A stretch of 35,557 bases of DNA. It comes from Gemmatimonadota bacterium. Its GTDB lineage: Bacteria; JAAXHH01. Positions within the stretch are counted from its first letter, which is position 1, and each line of letters opens with the position of its first letter. The notes beneath the pieces were generated by a model, which worked only from the letters and a program-made list of their open reading frames with translations, did no database searches and was not told the DNA's origin. The stretch lies in assembly GCA_026706345.1 (NCBI GenBank), contig JAPOYX010000147.1:1-35557 (forward strand), read 5' to 3'. This document shows, in pieces, positions 1-12,880 of the stretch. The position numbers were made by a program, and so were the translations under genes.

Positions 1-87
1 CTCCCGTTTATGGAAACACTACTAAAAGGAATGACGAAATCCCAAACGGACCTATATCGCCTCCTTTCCCGCGAATGGATCGGTTGA
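1..87 (+). CDS. Possible 3' end of a truncated reading frame
   Basis: A reading frame is open from the left edge and ends at TGA 85-87, giving 28 residues that finish RLLSREWIG. An internal ATG lies at 10-12. I do not recognise it. It may be the tail of a gene that starts outside the window or a chance frame. No ribosome binding site or downstream gene supports it. Confidence 0.2.
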   Translation, partial: LPFMETLLKGMTKSQTDLYRLLSREWIG

Positions 88-179
88 CTAACTTGCCAGA
101 CTCAAGACGGCTCGGATTACAGACTTCAAGACCGCAGCATGCAGGCCGCATTCAGGGACTTTCCCGTTAAATATGAGTA

Positions 180-231
180 GATTGAACATCGGGAAGCGGC
201 CGGTCCGACTCGTCCGGTTCCCGATACAATC
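180..231. repeat. Long bulged inverted repeat (stem-loop)
   Basis: Three nested perfect arms are visible: GATTG (180-184) with CAATC (227-231), ATCGGGAA (188-195) with TTCCCGAT (218-225), and CCGG (200-203) with CCGG (214-217). Unpaired bases sit between them (185-187 against 226, and 196-199 on one side only), and the loop is 10 nt. This gives 17 base pairs with asymmetric bulges. Neither side has a T-run, so an ordinary intrinsic terminator is not supported. It lies just before the tandem repeats and about 700 bp upstream of a tyrosine recombinase. Confidence 0.6.
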
Positions 232-261
232 GGGCCCCACGCACGGTTTCGCGATGGCGTT

Positions 262-406
262 TGATCGGGTTTGTCGGGTATGATCAGATACGTCAGGTAG
301 GGATTGGGTACGTCGGGTATAATAGGCTACGTTAGGTAGGAATCGGGTATCGGGTACGTCAGGCAGGACCAGGGGTACGTCAGGTAGGATTGGATACGCC
401 AGGTAT
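262..406. repeat. Degenerate ~20-bp tandem repeats (about seven units)
   Basis: Units run head to tail with the approximate core GG-TACGTCAGGTAGGAT. Examples begin near 263, 281, 301, 321, 340, 366 and 387. Most are 19-21 bp and one (340-365) is longer. No gene overlaps the tract. Positions 348-367 match 5218-5237 at 17 of 20 bases, so the core may belong to a dispersed intergenic repeat family. Confidence 0.65.
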
Positions 407-938
407 GGGAAAAACGGGGGTGTTGGCCCATCAAATCGGCTACCTGTTGCCAGGTGTTTCCAGCGTTCAAAACAGGCAGGGAACGTGCATCAAATAAAAA
501 AAATGAAGTTTTTTCTTGACTTATTACTCCATCTAATCATATATATATGGAATAAAATCACACACAAAATCATTAAGATATTTAATAATTATAAACTGGT
601 TGACCTTTCTCTGCAACCATGCGTACCTTACCATATAGAGAGAAAACGGAAAGACAGATAGGAGACTGTCGTAACTGGTTAACACACCCAGTCATCAACC
701 GCCAGTGCCACCTCGATTCCGTTCTTGGGGACACCGCCCCGACCCAATCGCAACGGGTTCGATCCTACAGAATCAGCCGTCCGAAACACGTTAACCACCC
801 CGTTCACATCGCAAGAAAATGTCGTGCAGGTCGAGACAGGAGTTAGTGGCCTGAGCTTCTGCTTGCCTTGCCTCGGAGAATGAGATAACCGATCTCGCCC
901 ATGAGAGCGTGCCGGACCTCTTGTGCGGAGAAAGTACC
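407..938. other. Intergenic stretch with AT-rich tract, no convincing gene
   Basis: No reading frame here looks like a protein. A 75-residue frame at 619-846 has no recognisable motif. The notable feature is an AT-rich tract at about 485-600 (roughly four-fifths A/T by eye), with A-runs, T-runs and an alternating TA stretch, in otherwise GC-rich DNA. It could be a promoter region, a bent-DNA or host-factor site, or a scar of integration. The recombinase Shine-Dalgarno is at its right end (927-931). Confidence 0.4.
516..545 (+). promoter_or_regulatory. Candidate sigma70-type promoter in AT-rich tract
   Basis: TTGACT (516-521) is followed after 18 bp by TATATA (540-545). It points towards the recombinase, but the implied leader would be nearly 400 nt. 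The AT-rich context makes chance matches likely. Confidence 0.3.
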
Positions 939-1877
939 ATGCGGCGAAACATCTCCTTACAGCCTACCTTAGACAACAAGGCGGATCCATTGTCCATTGA
1001 CGTCGCGCGACTGCTGCAGGCCAGCATCGCGCCGAACACGGCCAAGGCGTACGGCGATGCATTGCGCAAGTTGTTCGAGTACCTGGATGGGCAGCCGTTG
1101 ACCGACGATATGCTGGCCGGCTACCTGGCGCACTTGTATACCAGGGGACTTGCGCCGGCTTCGGTCACGGTAGTGGTACAGGCCGTCCGTTTCTGGGAAA
1201 AACTGGAACACCGTCCGTCAAGTGTGGGGCCGTTGACGAGCCGAACGCTGGCCGGGATCCGTCGCGAGGGTCGAAACCGGGGCCGCGGCCAGGTAACGGG
1301 CTTGACCCGCGAGGCGGTCAATCTCATGGTAGACAACGCCGTCGGTACCAACACGCTGGCCGGGTTGAGAGACGCCGCGCTGTTTCGTGTAATGAGCGAT
1401 GCGCTTTTGCGGATCGGAGAAGCCGTCGCCATCGACTGCGAGCACGTCACCACCGAATTCGACGGGAGTGGGCGATTGTTGCTGCATCGAAGCAAGACCG
1501 ACCAGGAGGGGAAGGGTGCCAGCCTCTTTCTGACCGCCCGGACCGTCGACGCGATCCAGCAGTTGCAGCAGCGAACGGGCTACACGGAGGGTCCCCTGTT
1601 CCGCCGGATGGTGAAGGGCGACCGGATGAGCGATGACCGGCTGACGGTGGACGGCGCCCGCCTGGCCATCAAAGCGTCTGCGGAGCAGGTCGGGATCAAG
1701 GGCGTGAGCGGCCACAGCCTGCGCATCGGAACCGCCCAGGAACTCGCGCAGCGCGGCGCTACCCTGGTCGAATTGCAGAACGCCGGCCGTTGGACCGACA
1801 GCCAGATGCCCGCGCACTACACCCGCGAGCAGGCCGCGAGCAAGGGCGCCGTAGCCCGCTTGCTGGGGGTTGACTGA
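939..1877 (+). CDS. Tyrosine recombinase / phage-type integrase
   Basis: A predicted site-specific DNA recombinase of 312 residues. The N-terminal part (about 20-110) fits a SAM-like core-binding domain. The catalytic domain carries the expected residues: Arg158 (LLRIGEA), Lys186 (HRSKTD), His259 and Arg262 (GHSLRIG), Trp285 in the second-His position (AGRWTD), and the nucleophile Tyr294 (AHYTR). All are intact, so it is probably active. ATG 939 is preferred over GTG 909 because GGAG sits 7-8 nt before it. No excisionase, transposition partner or cargo gene is visible. It converges with the YyaL-like gene downstream. Its target site cannot be told from sequence alone, but the stem-loop and tandem repeats upstream are candidates. 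XerC/D or a gene-cassette integrase are less likely: nothing suggests an IntI-type extra domain. Confidence 0.9.
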   Translation: MRRNISLQPTLDNKADPLSIDVARLLQASIAPNTAKAYGDALRKLFEYLDGQPLTDDMLAGYLAHLYTRGLAPASVTVVVQAVRFWEKLEHRPSSVGPLTSRTLAGIRREGRNRGRGQVTGLTREAVNLMVDNAVGTNTLAGLRDAALFRVMSDALLRIGEAVAIDCEHVTTEFDGSGRLLLHRSKTDQEGKGASLFLTARTVDAIQQLQQRTGYTEGPLFRRMVKGDRMSDDRLTVDGARLAIKASAEQVGIKGVSGHSLRIGTAQELAQRGATLVELQNAGRWTDSQMPAHYTREQAASKGAVARLLGVD

Positions 1878-1995
1878 GAGCGGCCGAGTCGTGAATTTCT
1901 ATGGAGGGGATTCAGATTTCACGCACCGAGAGGAGCGTTCTAACCGCCGCTGCTATTGAAGTCTCGCGCCCGCCACGCGGATCATGGGGGATAGC

Positions 1996-4083
<2,088 letters not shown>

Positions 4084-4084
4084 C

Positions 4085-5110
4085 TCACACCATCCTTTCC
4101 CTGACCATGCGTTCCAGGACAAAATCGCCGACTTCGATGGGGAATTCCAGGGCGCACCGCCGGGCGGAGGATTCGAAGATGCCCATGATCGTTTCCAGGG
4201 CCACGCGGGCGGTCTTCGCCTCGGAACGGTGGGCGGCGCGGCCTTCCACGGCGGAGACCAGTTCCTCCAGTTCGCCGCAGACATTCGAATAAGTCTCGTC
4301 CAGTTGCAGCGCGTGCCAGCCGTCCGAGCGGTAACTGGACAGGATCTTCAACGGAGGCCCCGCGGGACTGTTCACTTCGATGACCCCGTCGGAACCGATG
4401 ACCCGGAAGGAGAAGGACTGGCTCGCCCGTTCGCCCAGCTCGATGAATCCCACGACGCCGTTTTCGTATCCCACCCGTCCGATCGCCATGTCCTCGACCG
4501 GCATGTCCGGATGGTTGCGCCGGCCTTCGATCCCGCGGTGGCGGTCGATCTGGCCCATGACCCAACGGGGCGGGCTGTCGCCGTTCAGGTAGCTGATCAG
4601 GTCGATGACGTGGGTACCGTTGTTCATCAGGTCGAGGGTGCAGTGCCCCCAGATCATGGCGATCTCCCCGATCTCCCCCGCCTGGATCAACGCCCTCGCC
4701 CGAACGGCCTGGGGAGAAAACCGGTGCGCGTGGCCGATGGCGAGGACTGCGCCGGCTTTTTCGCACGCTTCGATCATCCGGTCGGCTTCGTCCAGGGAGA
4801 CGGCCATGGGCTTCTCGCACAGGATGCCCTTCGCGCCGCTTTCCGCCGCTGCGATCGTCGCGTCGCAGTGTCCGCGGGGCCAGGTGCAGACGCTCACGAA
4901 ATCGAGCCCTTCACGGTCCAGCATTTCACGATGGTCCTTGTATATCCGGAGACCGTGTTCCCGGGCAAGATGCTGTGCCTTCTCCCCATCCGGATGGATG
5001 TCCGATCCGGCGGCCAATTCGATTTCGGCGTTACCGATGTGTCGGTATCCGTCCGCGTGGGCGGTGGCGATGCCGCCGCAACCGATGAAGCCCGCCCGGT
5101 ACTTGCTCAT
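4085..5110 (-). CDS. Gfo/Idh/MocA family NAD(P)-dependent oxidoreductase
   Basis: A 341-residue dehydrogenase of the Gfo/Idh/MocA superfamily, whose members oxidise or reduce sugars, inositols and related polyols in the cytoplasm. The Rossmann signature GFIGCGGIA is at residues 7-15, the CEKP motif that holds the catalytic Lys100 is at 98-101, and GTHVID (165-170) supplies the likely catalytic His167. The C-terminal half has the expected beta-sheet dimerisation region. The substrate cannot be assigned. Only a weak GGAA precedes ATG 5110. It lies between the DDAH-like gene (95-bp gap holding repeats) and the YyaL-like gene (one-base gap), so it is probably co-transcribed with the latter. Confidence 0.9.
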   Translation of the reverse strand: MSKYRAGFIGCGGIATAHADGYRHIGNAEIELAAGSDIHPDGEKAQHLAREHGLRIYKDHREMLDREGLDFVSVCTWPRGHCDATIAAAESGAKGILCEKPMAVSLDEADRMIEACEKAGAVLAIGHAHRFSPQAVRARALIQAGEIGEIAMIWGHCTLDLMNNGTHVIDLISYLNGDSPPRWVMGQIDRHRGIEGRRNHPDMPVEDMAIGRVGYENGVVGFIELGERASQSFSFRVIGSDGVIEVNSPAGPPLKILSSYRSDGWHALQLDETYSNVCGELEELVSAVEGRAAHRSEAKTARVALETIMGIFESSARRCALEFPIEVGDFVLERMVRERMV

Positions 5111-5205
5111 GCGTGGAGTTCCAGTGTGGGGCGTGCGGTCGGGACCGGTATCACGCCCGGTTAACGGATCGGGCGCGTGCGGTCACGCCCGGTGTATCGG
5201 ACGCG

Positions 5206-8141
<2,936 letters not shown>

Positions 8142-8235
8142 TTACGCTAACCGGCGCTGGCGACTTTCGATTTGTCAAGGGACGCGCCCGGCGCCGGCGT
8201 CCCGGCGTCAGTTTACGCTAACCGGTGCGGGCGAC
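8142..8235. repeat. Direct repeat of the secDF 3' end (23 bp, twice)
   Basis: 8142-8164 and 8213-8235 match at 21 of 23 bases (core TTACGCTAACCGG). The right copy contains the last codons and TAG stop of secDF (S-V-A-R-T-G-stop). The left copy, 71 bp away, would read K-V-A-S-A-G-stop. The left copy sits just before the ligA start. Confidence 0.7.
8179..8203 (-). terminator. GC-rich hairpin between secDF and ligA
   Basis: GGGACGC (8179-8185) pairs with GCGTCCC (8197-8203) around an 11-nt loop that is itself partly self-complementary. In the minus-strand transcript it is followed by TTGACAAATC rather than a U-run, so it may be a weak terminator, a processing site or an RNA stabiliser instead of a strong intrinsic terminator. 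Confidence 0.35.
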
Positions 8236-10908
8236 GCTTGACCGCGATGACTTTCTGGCGCGTCGGATTTCCTCGCGCTTCTTCGCTATCCAGTTCTGCC
8301 ACCAGACCACGATGGGGCTGGCGATGAAGATCGAAGAATAGGTACCGGTGATGACGCCGAAGGTCAGCGCCAGGGCGAAGCCCCAGTTGGTCGACGCGCT
8401 GCCGGCCAGCAGGAAGACCAGGACCAGGAGGACGGTGAGCGAAGTCATCATGGTCCGGTTCAGGCATTCGTTGATACTCCGGTCCACCACGCCGGAAAAC
8501 CCTTCCGTCCGGGTTCGTCCCAGGCTCTCCCTGATGCGGTCGTAGACCACGATAGTGTCGTTCGTCGAATACCCCACCACGGTCAGCAGGGCCGCCACGA
8601 CCGCCATGGTCAGCTCCTCGCCCACGAGGGTGAGCATGGCCAGTACGATGAGCACGTCGTGGATCAGCGCAACGATCGTCCCGATGCCGAACCGGAAGCC
8701 GTTGACCTGCCGGAACCGTATGGTGATGTAGAGGACGATGCCGATGATGGAAGCCCCCACGGCCCCCATGGCGTCTACCGTGAGTTCCTTGCCGATCTTG
8801 GGACTGACGTTGTATTCCTGCCGCAGCCAGTCCTCCTCCTCGCCCTTGAGGTTTTCGGGGAACTGTTCCCGGAGCGTCGTTTTCACGGCCGATGCGATCT
8901 GCTGCTCGTTCCAGTCGCTGGCGGCCGCCCGGATCAGGATGTTGTCCTCCTCGCCGATCACCTTGATCTCGCTCTGGCTCAGGTCGACGGCCTGGTTCTC
9001 GATGCTGACGTTACCCAGTGCGCCGCGTATATCCTGCACCTGCACCGGCGGATCGAACCGCATCTCGATCAGCGAACCGCTTTGAAAGTCCACGCCCCAG
9101 TTCACCCCGCCGCGCACGACGATGGTCCCCAGGCCGATGGCGATCACGCACCAGGTGATCAGAAACGCCAGCTTGCCGAACCGCATGAACCCGAAGAACA
9201 GGCGGCCGAAGGGATCGGTCCGGCCGATGCTGACCTGCGCGAGTTGCCACCGGTCGATGAGCGCGTCGAAGAGGGACCGCGTGATGAAGATGGCCGTGAA
9301 CATGCTGATCAGGATGCCGAATCCCAGCGTCACGGCGAATCCCTTGATGGGACCGGTGCCGAACTCGTACAGGGCGAAGGCGGTGATCAGGGTGGTGATG
9401 TTGGCGTCCACGATGGTGCGGAGCGCGTTCCCGTAACCGCTGTCCACGGCCTGCCGGATCGTTTTCTGTCCCGCTTTGATCTCTTCCTTGATCCGCTCGA
9501 AAATGAGGATGTTGGCGTCCACCGACATGCCCATGGTCAGGATGATTCCCGCGATGCCGGGCAGCGTCAGCGTCGCCTGAAAGGCGCCGAGGACGGCCAG
9601 GAGAAAGAGGAGGTTCAGGATCAGGGCGAAATTGGCGATGAAGCCGGCCGTCCTGTAATACACGGCCATGAAGATCATGACGGCGATGAGGCCCAGGATC
9701 GAGGCCCACTTGCCGGAGTTGATGGCGTCCTCGCCCAGGGACGGTCCCACGACGTACTTGCTGATGATCTCCATGGGAGCGGGCAGGGCGCCGGCGCGCA
9801 GGACGATGGCGAGGTCCCTGGCGTCCTCCAGCGAGTTGATGCCGGTGATCTCGCCCCTGCCGTTGGGTATGCGCCCCTGGATGACCGGCGCGGAGAACAC
9901 CCGGCCGTCCAGCACGATGGCCAGGCGCCGGCCGATGTTGTTCCCCGTAACGCGGGAGAAGGTCCTGGCGCCGTCGTCCGTGGTCGTGAAACCGACCGAC
10001 GCCACGCCCATGCTGCCGATATCGCTGCCTGAGCCGGTCTGAGGATAGGCGTCCGCCAGTACCGCTCCGGTCAGTTCCGGCTGGGCGTTCATGTAGTAAT
10101 AGGACCTGACGCGCTGTCCGCTGGCCGTCGTCCGCATCACCCCGCCGCGGATCTCCGCGCCTTCCGGAATGAAGCTCTGCACCTGGGGCTGGGCCAGGAT
10201 CTCGTCTACCCGGGCGATGTTGCTCGCCGGTACGATGATTTCGTTGTCGGAGAGATCGATGAGGGTCAGAAAGGGATTGCGTTCCGCCGAAGCGTCCACT
10301 TCGGGTATCAGGGCGTTCGTATCCGCCGGGGCGCCCGCGGGATCCCGGGCCGCCAGCAGGGCGTCTATGCGCTCGACGACCGACCGAAGTTCGCCGCCGT
10401 CGCGCAGCAGCTTGAACTCCAGCTGGGCGGTCTGGTTGATCAGCGTCATGGCCCGGTCGATATCCTTCAGTCCCGGCAGCTCGACGATGATGCGGTCTTC
10501 GCCTTCCTGCTGGATGATCGGTTCGGTGACGCCGAATTCGTTGACGCGGTTCGAGATGACCTGCATGGCCCGTTCCACCACGTCAACGGCTTCTTCCTCC
10601 GGCAGGTTGGATTTGTCCACTTCAAGTTTGATATGCACCCCGCCCTGGAGGTCCAGGCCCAGACGGATGGACTGGTCCTGCAGCCGGTCGCGGTCGGCCT
10701 TGGTCAGATTCAGTTCCTTGAGCATCGCCTTGTCTTCCCCGACCAGCAGGGGATCCGAGTCGATCGCTTCGATCTGTTCCGGGGTAAGGGCGGTCTGGAC
10801 GGGGGCGTATTGCCAGTAGTCAGATGTTCTGACGGAAGGGAAGACGTACCACAGCGCGGTGAAGATTACAACGACAATAAGGACGATGCGTACTTGTTTC
10901 CACTGCAT
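8218..10908 (-). CDS. secDF: Fused protein translocase subunit SecDF
   Basis: An inner-membrane accessory of the SecYEG channel that uses the proton gradient to help pull proteins across. At 896 residues it joins SecD and SecF in one chain. The SecD half has an N-terminal membrane segment (VRIVLIVVVIFTALWYV), the GLDLQGGVHIKLEV motif, a large periplasmic region and five membrane helices. The SecF half begins near residue 570 with GVDFQSGSLIEMRF and ends in its own helix bundle and a basic tail. SD GGAG lies about 9 nt before ATG 10908. yajC is not adjacent. Separate secD and secF are commoner; the fused form occurs in Bacteroidota and some other phyla. SecY is encoded at 24768-26093. Confidence 0.95.
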   Translation of the reverse strand: MQWKQVRIVLIVVVIFTALWYVFPSVRTSDYWQYAPVQTALTPEQIEAIDSDPLLVGEDKAMLKELNLTKADRDRLQDQSIRLGLDLQGGVHIKLEVDKSNLPEEEAVDVVERAMQVISNRVNEFGVTEPIIQQEGEDRIIVELPGLKDIDRAMTLINQTAQLEFKLLRDGGELRSVVERIDALLAARDPAGAPADTNALIPEVDASAERNPFLTLIDLSDNEIIVPASNIARVDEILAQPQVQSFIPEGAEIRGGVMRTTASGQRVRSYYYMNAQPELTGAVLADAYPQTGSGSDIGSMGVASVGFTTTDDGARTFSRVTGNNIGRRLAIVLDGRVFSAPVIQGRIPNGRGEITGINSLEDARDLAIVLRAGALPAPMEIISKYVVGPSLGEDAINSGKWASILGLIAVMIFMAVYYRTAGFIANFALILNLLFLLAVLGAFQATLTLPGIAGIILTMGMSVDANILIFERIKEEIKAGQKTIRQAVDSGYGNALRTIVDANITTLITAFALYEFGTGPIKGFAVTLGFGILISMFTAIFITRSLFDALIDRWQLAQVSIGRTDPFGRLFFGFMRFGKLAFLITWCVIAIGLGTIVVRGGVNWGVDFQSGSLIEMRFDPPVQVQDIRGALGNVSIENQAVDLSQSEIKVIGEEDNILIRAAASDWNEQQIASAVKTTLREQFPENLKGEEEDWLRQEYNVSPKIGKELTVDAMGAVGASIIGIVLYITIRFRQVNGFRFGIGTIVALIHDVLIVLAMLTLVGEELTMAVVAALLTVVGYSTNDTIVVYDRIRESLGRTRTEGFSGVVDRSINECLNRTMMTSLTVLLVLVFLLAGSASTNWGFALALTFGVITGTYSSIFIASPIVVWWQNWIAKKREEIRRARKSSRSSVARTG

Positions 10909-10928
10909 GCAACCCGGCTCCTAAGCAG

Positions 10929-10967
10929 ACAAAGGCGGGTTGCCTGACTGCCTGCCCCCGCCTTTGT
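10929..10967 (-). terminator. Strong hairpin between lipoprotein gene and secDF
   Basis: ACAAAGGCGGG (10929-10939) and CCCGCCTTTGT (10957-10967) form a perfect 11-bp stem with a 17-nt loop. No U-run follows on either strand. It sits between the lipoprotein stop (11017) and the secDF Shine-Dalgarno, so it may end or attenuate transcription, or protect mRNA. Confidence 0.5.
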
Positions 10968-11016
10968 ATCTGCGTTGCGTATAGGTAAATCAATTTGTTC
11001 GATGGGAATCTGATCG

Positions 11017-12186
11017 TTAGTCTCTCAGGGCGAAAAGCACGTTCTGTCCGGCGAAGTTATCCGGTACGAGCAATTCGATGGATACCCGGTCGCCCGAGGG
11101 ATGGAATGCGACGACGTAGTCCTGGCCGTCCCTGAAGGTGCGCGGGAACACGTCCACCTTCTTGATACGATCCAATGACGGGAAGGCCGAGCGTTCGATC
11201 GTGAGTACCGTGCCTTCGCGCAGGTCCTGGGACTGGGAAAAATCCACGCCGGAGAGTGATTCTACGCGGGGGCCGCCGAAGAACGGATCCTTGATGACCA
11301 TCGAGTCTTTCCAGTGATCCATGGTGTTCACCGCGAAGAAAATGGAGTTCAGCTTCATCTCGGCCGCGAGCTTGGCCTGTTCTTCCATGTCCCGCTGTGC
11401 CAGCGCTTCGTTGCGGGCGTCGGTCAACATCGCGATCTGTCCATTGAGGCGCTCTTCTTCGCTGCGCAGGAACACGATCCGCTCTTCGAGCATGTCCTTG
11501 ACCTGACCCAGCGAATCGGCGATGAAAGCCGCCCGGGCCTGGGCCGCGTCGCGCTCGTCGGTGAGCGTCGCGATGGTGCGGTTGATGCGCGCCCTGGCGA
11601 TGCGCTGCGCGCGTCCGGGCGATGTGTCCGACGTGCCCTGTGTCACGTATGTGCCGAGGATGCCGTCCTTGTAAAGCAGCCAGATCTGGTTGCCGACGTT
11701 CAGATTTTCCACCAGCGCGGTCTGCTCAACCACGTCGCGGGCTTCGGCAGTCGAAAGGCCGTGATTCTCCATGAGGTACTGCAGGGCGACCTGGATGTGG
11801 GAGTCGCCGCGCTGAACCGTGTAAGGCGCGGGCAAATCGTCTCGAAGATCCTGCATCTGCTGCTGCAGTTCCGCGACCTCGCCCCGGGTATCGATGATCT
11901 CCTGCACGAGACCGCGGTACGAAACGTCCGCCTCGCTGGCCAGCATTTCGTTTAAAACGGCTTCGTGATCCGGATTCAGCGCCATGTTGGTCAACGATTC
12001 CGCATCGACCTGCCTCTCGGGATTTGATTCGATGAACGTCGATATCGTCGTCTGGAGCTCGTCCTGTTTGGCGCGGATTTCCTGCTCTGTCTCGTTCAAC
12101 CGCTCCACGAGTTCCTCGAAGTTCGCAGGTTCGGTTGCGCATCCCATGAACAGTGCCATGGATAGCAGTACGAAGATGCTTCGCAT
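11017..12186 (-). CDS. Predicted lipoprotein with LysM-like domain and coiled coils
   Basis: A 389-residue protein of no named family that I recognise. A signal peptide ends in the lipobox LFMGC, so Cys16 should be lipidated. Residues 20-118 are acidic and helical with Q/E-rich coiled-coil character. Residues about 122-172 look like a LysM domain (YTVQRGDSH ... NLNVGNQIWLLY), a fold that binds peptidoglycan or related glycans. Residues about 190-285 form a second long coiled coil. The rest (about 286-389) is beta-rich with no clear match. ATG 12186 is chosen over a longer frame because GGAGG lies 7 nt upstream and the signal peptide starts there. A cell-envelope structural or anchoring role is inferred. 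It has its own promoter and precedes secDF. Confidence 0.8.
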   Translation of the reverse strand: MRSIFVLLSMALFMGCATEPANFEELVERLNETEQEIRAKQDELQTTISTFIESNPERQVDAESLTNMALNPDHEAVLNEMLASEADVSYRGLVQEIIDTRGEVAELQQQMQDLRDDLPAPYTVQRGDSHIQVALQYLMENHGLSTAEARDVVEQTALVENLNVGNQIWLLYKDGILGTYVTQGTSDTSPGRAQRIARARINRTIATLTDERDAAQARAAFIADSLGQVKDMLEERIVFLRSEEERLNGQIAMLTDARNEALAQRDMEEQAKLAAEMKLNSIFFAVNTMDHWKDSMVIKDPFFGGPRVESLSGVDFSQSQDLREGTVLTIERSAFPSLDRIKKVDVFPRTFRDGQDYVVAFHPSGDRVSIELLVPDNFAGQNVLFALRD

Positions 12187-12210
12187 TTGGATTCCTCCGT
12201 GAGAATGATT

Positions 12211-12238
12211 TACCGTCGAATCACGCTGATTCGCGGTA
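12211..12238 (-). promoter_or_regulatory. 5'UTR stem-loop of the lipoprotein gene
   Basis: CGAATCA (12217-12223) and TGATTCG (12227-12233) form a perfect 7-bp stem with a CGC loop. It is extended by TACCG (12211-12215) pairing with CGGTA (12234-12238) around one bulged base, 12 bp in all. It lies between the predicted transcription start and the Shine-Dalgarno. An operator dyad is an alternative reading. Confidence 0.55.
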
Positions 12239-12262
12239 GATATAGTTTTCGAGCAATACTCA

Positions 12263-12291
12263 ATTATATGCTTAAAGTCGAGATTTGTCAA
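12263..12291 (-). promoter_or_regulatory. Perfect-consensus sigma70 promoter
   Basis: On the minus strand TTGACA (12286-12291), a 17-bp spacer and TATAAT (12263-12268) match the housekeeping consensus at 12 of 12 bases. Transcription should start near 12256, giving a leader of about 70 nt for the lipoprotein gene, probably strong and constitutive. Confidence 0.85.
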
Positions 12292-12360
12292 GAATACTTG
12301 CGCGTATGCCGCAAACCATAGTCGGGCCGTCATTCCGTTTCACGTTTCACGATGCAGGCC

Positions 12361-12388
12361 AATCCGGGTTGGTGTCACCCGAAGGATT
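12361..12388 (-). terminator. Weak hairpin after the DUF1801 gene
   Basis: AATCC (12361-12365) pairs with GGATT (12384-12388), and GGGT (12366-12369) pairs with ACCC (12377-12380) with a 3-nt bulge. It follows the DUF1801 stop on the minus strand. There is no U-run, so termination is only a possibility. Confidence 0.3.
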
Positions 12389-12404
12389 CCAGATCGACCG
12401 CCGT

Positions 12405-12824
12405 TCAGCCCGGATACCTTCGTTTCATCTCCGCAACCGCAGCCCGCACCAGGGCCTCCAGCACGTCCATGTCCACGTCGGCCAGTTTGTTGACGTACAG
12501 GCAGGACTTGCCGGTTTTGTGCTTGCCCAGGCGGGAGAGCAACGCGCCGTATTCCTCGAAACCGGGCATGATGTAAATCGACAGGTTCTGCCTGCGCGGC
12601 GAAAACCCCGCGATGGGCCAGTCGCCTTCCTGTCCGCTCGCGTACCGGTAGTGATAACTTCCGAATCCCACGATGCTCGGTCCCCACATCACAGGGTCTT
12701 CGCCCGTCACCCGTCGCATTAGATCCAGCAGGACACGGGCGTCTTCCCGTCTGCGCGGATGGTCCACCGCGTCAATGAACACTTCCACGCTGGCGTCGTT
12801 GGGCCGGGTCTTGAGATCGGACAT
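12405..12824 (-). CDS. DUF1801 domain protein
   Basis: A 139-residue cytoplasmic protein of the DUF1801 (YdhG-like) family. Landmarks are VEVFIDAVDHPRRREDARVL near the N terminus, then GPSIVGFGSYHYRY, and the hydrophobic LSIYIMPGF strand, in the order seen in the family. Its biochemical function is unknown; family folds resemble frataxin-like or iron-handling proteins, which is only suggestive. Start: ATG 12824 with GGAGG about 8 nt upstream. The apparent longer start at 12839 is the Shine-Dalgarno region itself. It stands alone, between an AT-rich promoter region and the lipoprotein gene promoter. Confidence 0.85.
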   Translation of the reverse strand: MSDLKTRPNDASVEVFIDAVDHPRRREDARVLLDLMRRVTGEDPVMWGPSIVGFGSYHYRYASGQEGDWPIAGFSPRRQNLSIYIMPGFEEYGALLSRLGKHKTGKSCLYVNKLADVDMDVLEALVRAAVAEMKRRYPG

Positions 12825-12880
12825 GGTATCTGCCTCCACGTTTTAAACGGCCGGTGGTGCGCATACATAAAAACATATCT

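Noticed and set aside
744-765. tRNA T-arm-like GGTTCGATCC near the recombinase
   Set aside because: The flanking bases do not pair into a T-stem or acceptor stem, and no other tRNA arm is present, so it is not a tRNA fragment I can support.
619-846. 75-residue plus-strand frame in the left intergenic region
   Set aside because: No motif, no good ribosome binding site, and composition unlike neighbouring genes.
1888-1935. Weak inverted repeat CGTGAA/TTCACG between recombinase and YyaL-like gene
   Set aside because: Only 6 bp pair around a long loop, with no T-run, so a terminator call is not supported.
4084-4284. N-terminal extension of the YyaL-like frame
   Set aside because: It overlaps the end of the oxidoreductase gene, is low-complexity Pro/Arg/Trp-rich, and family members start near the TTG at 4083.
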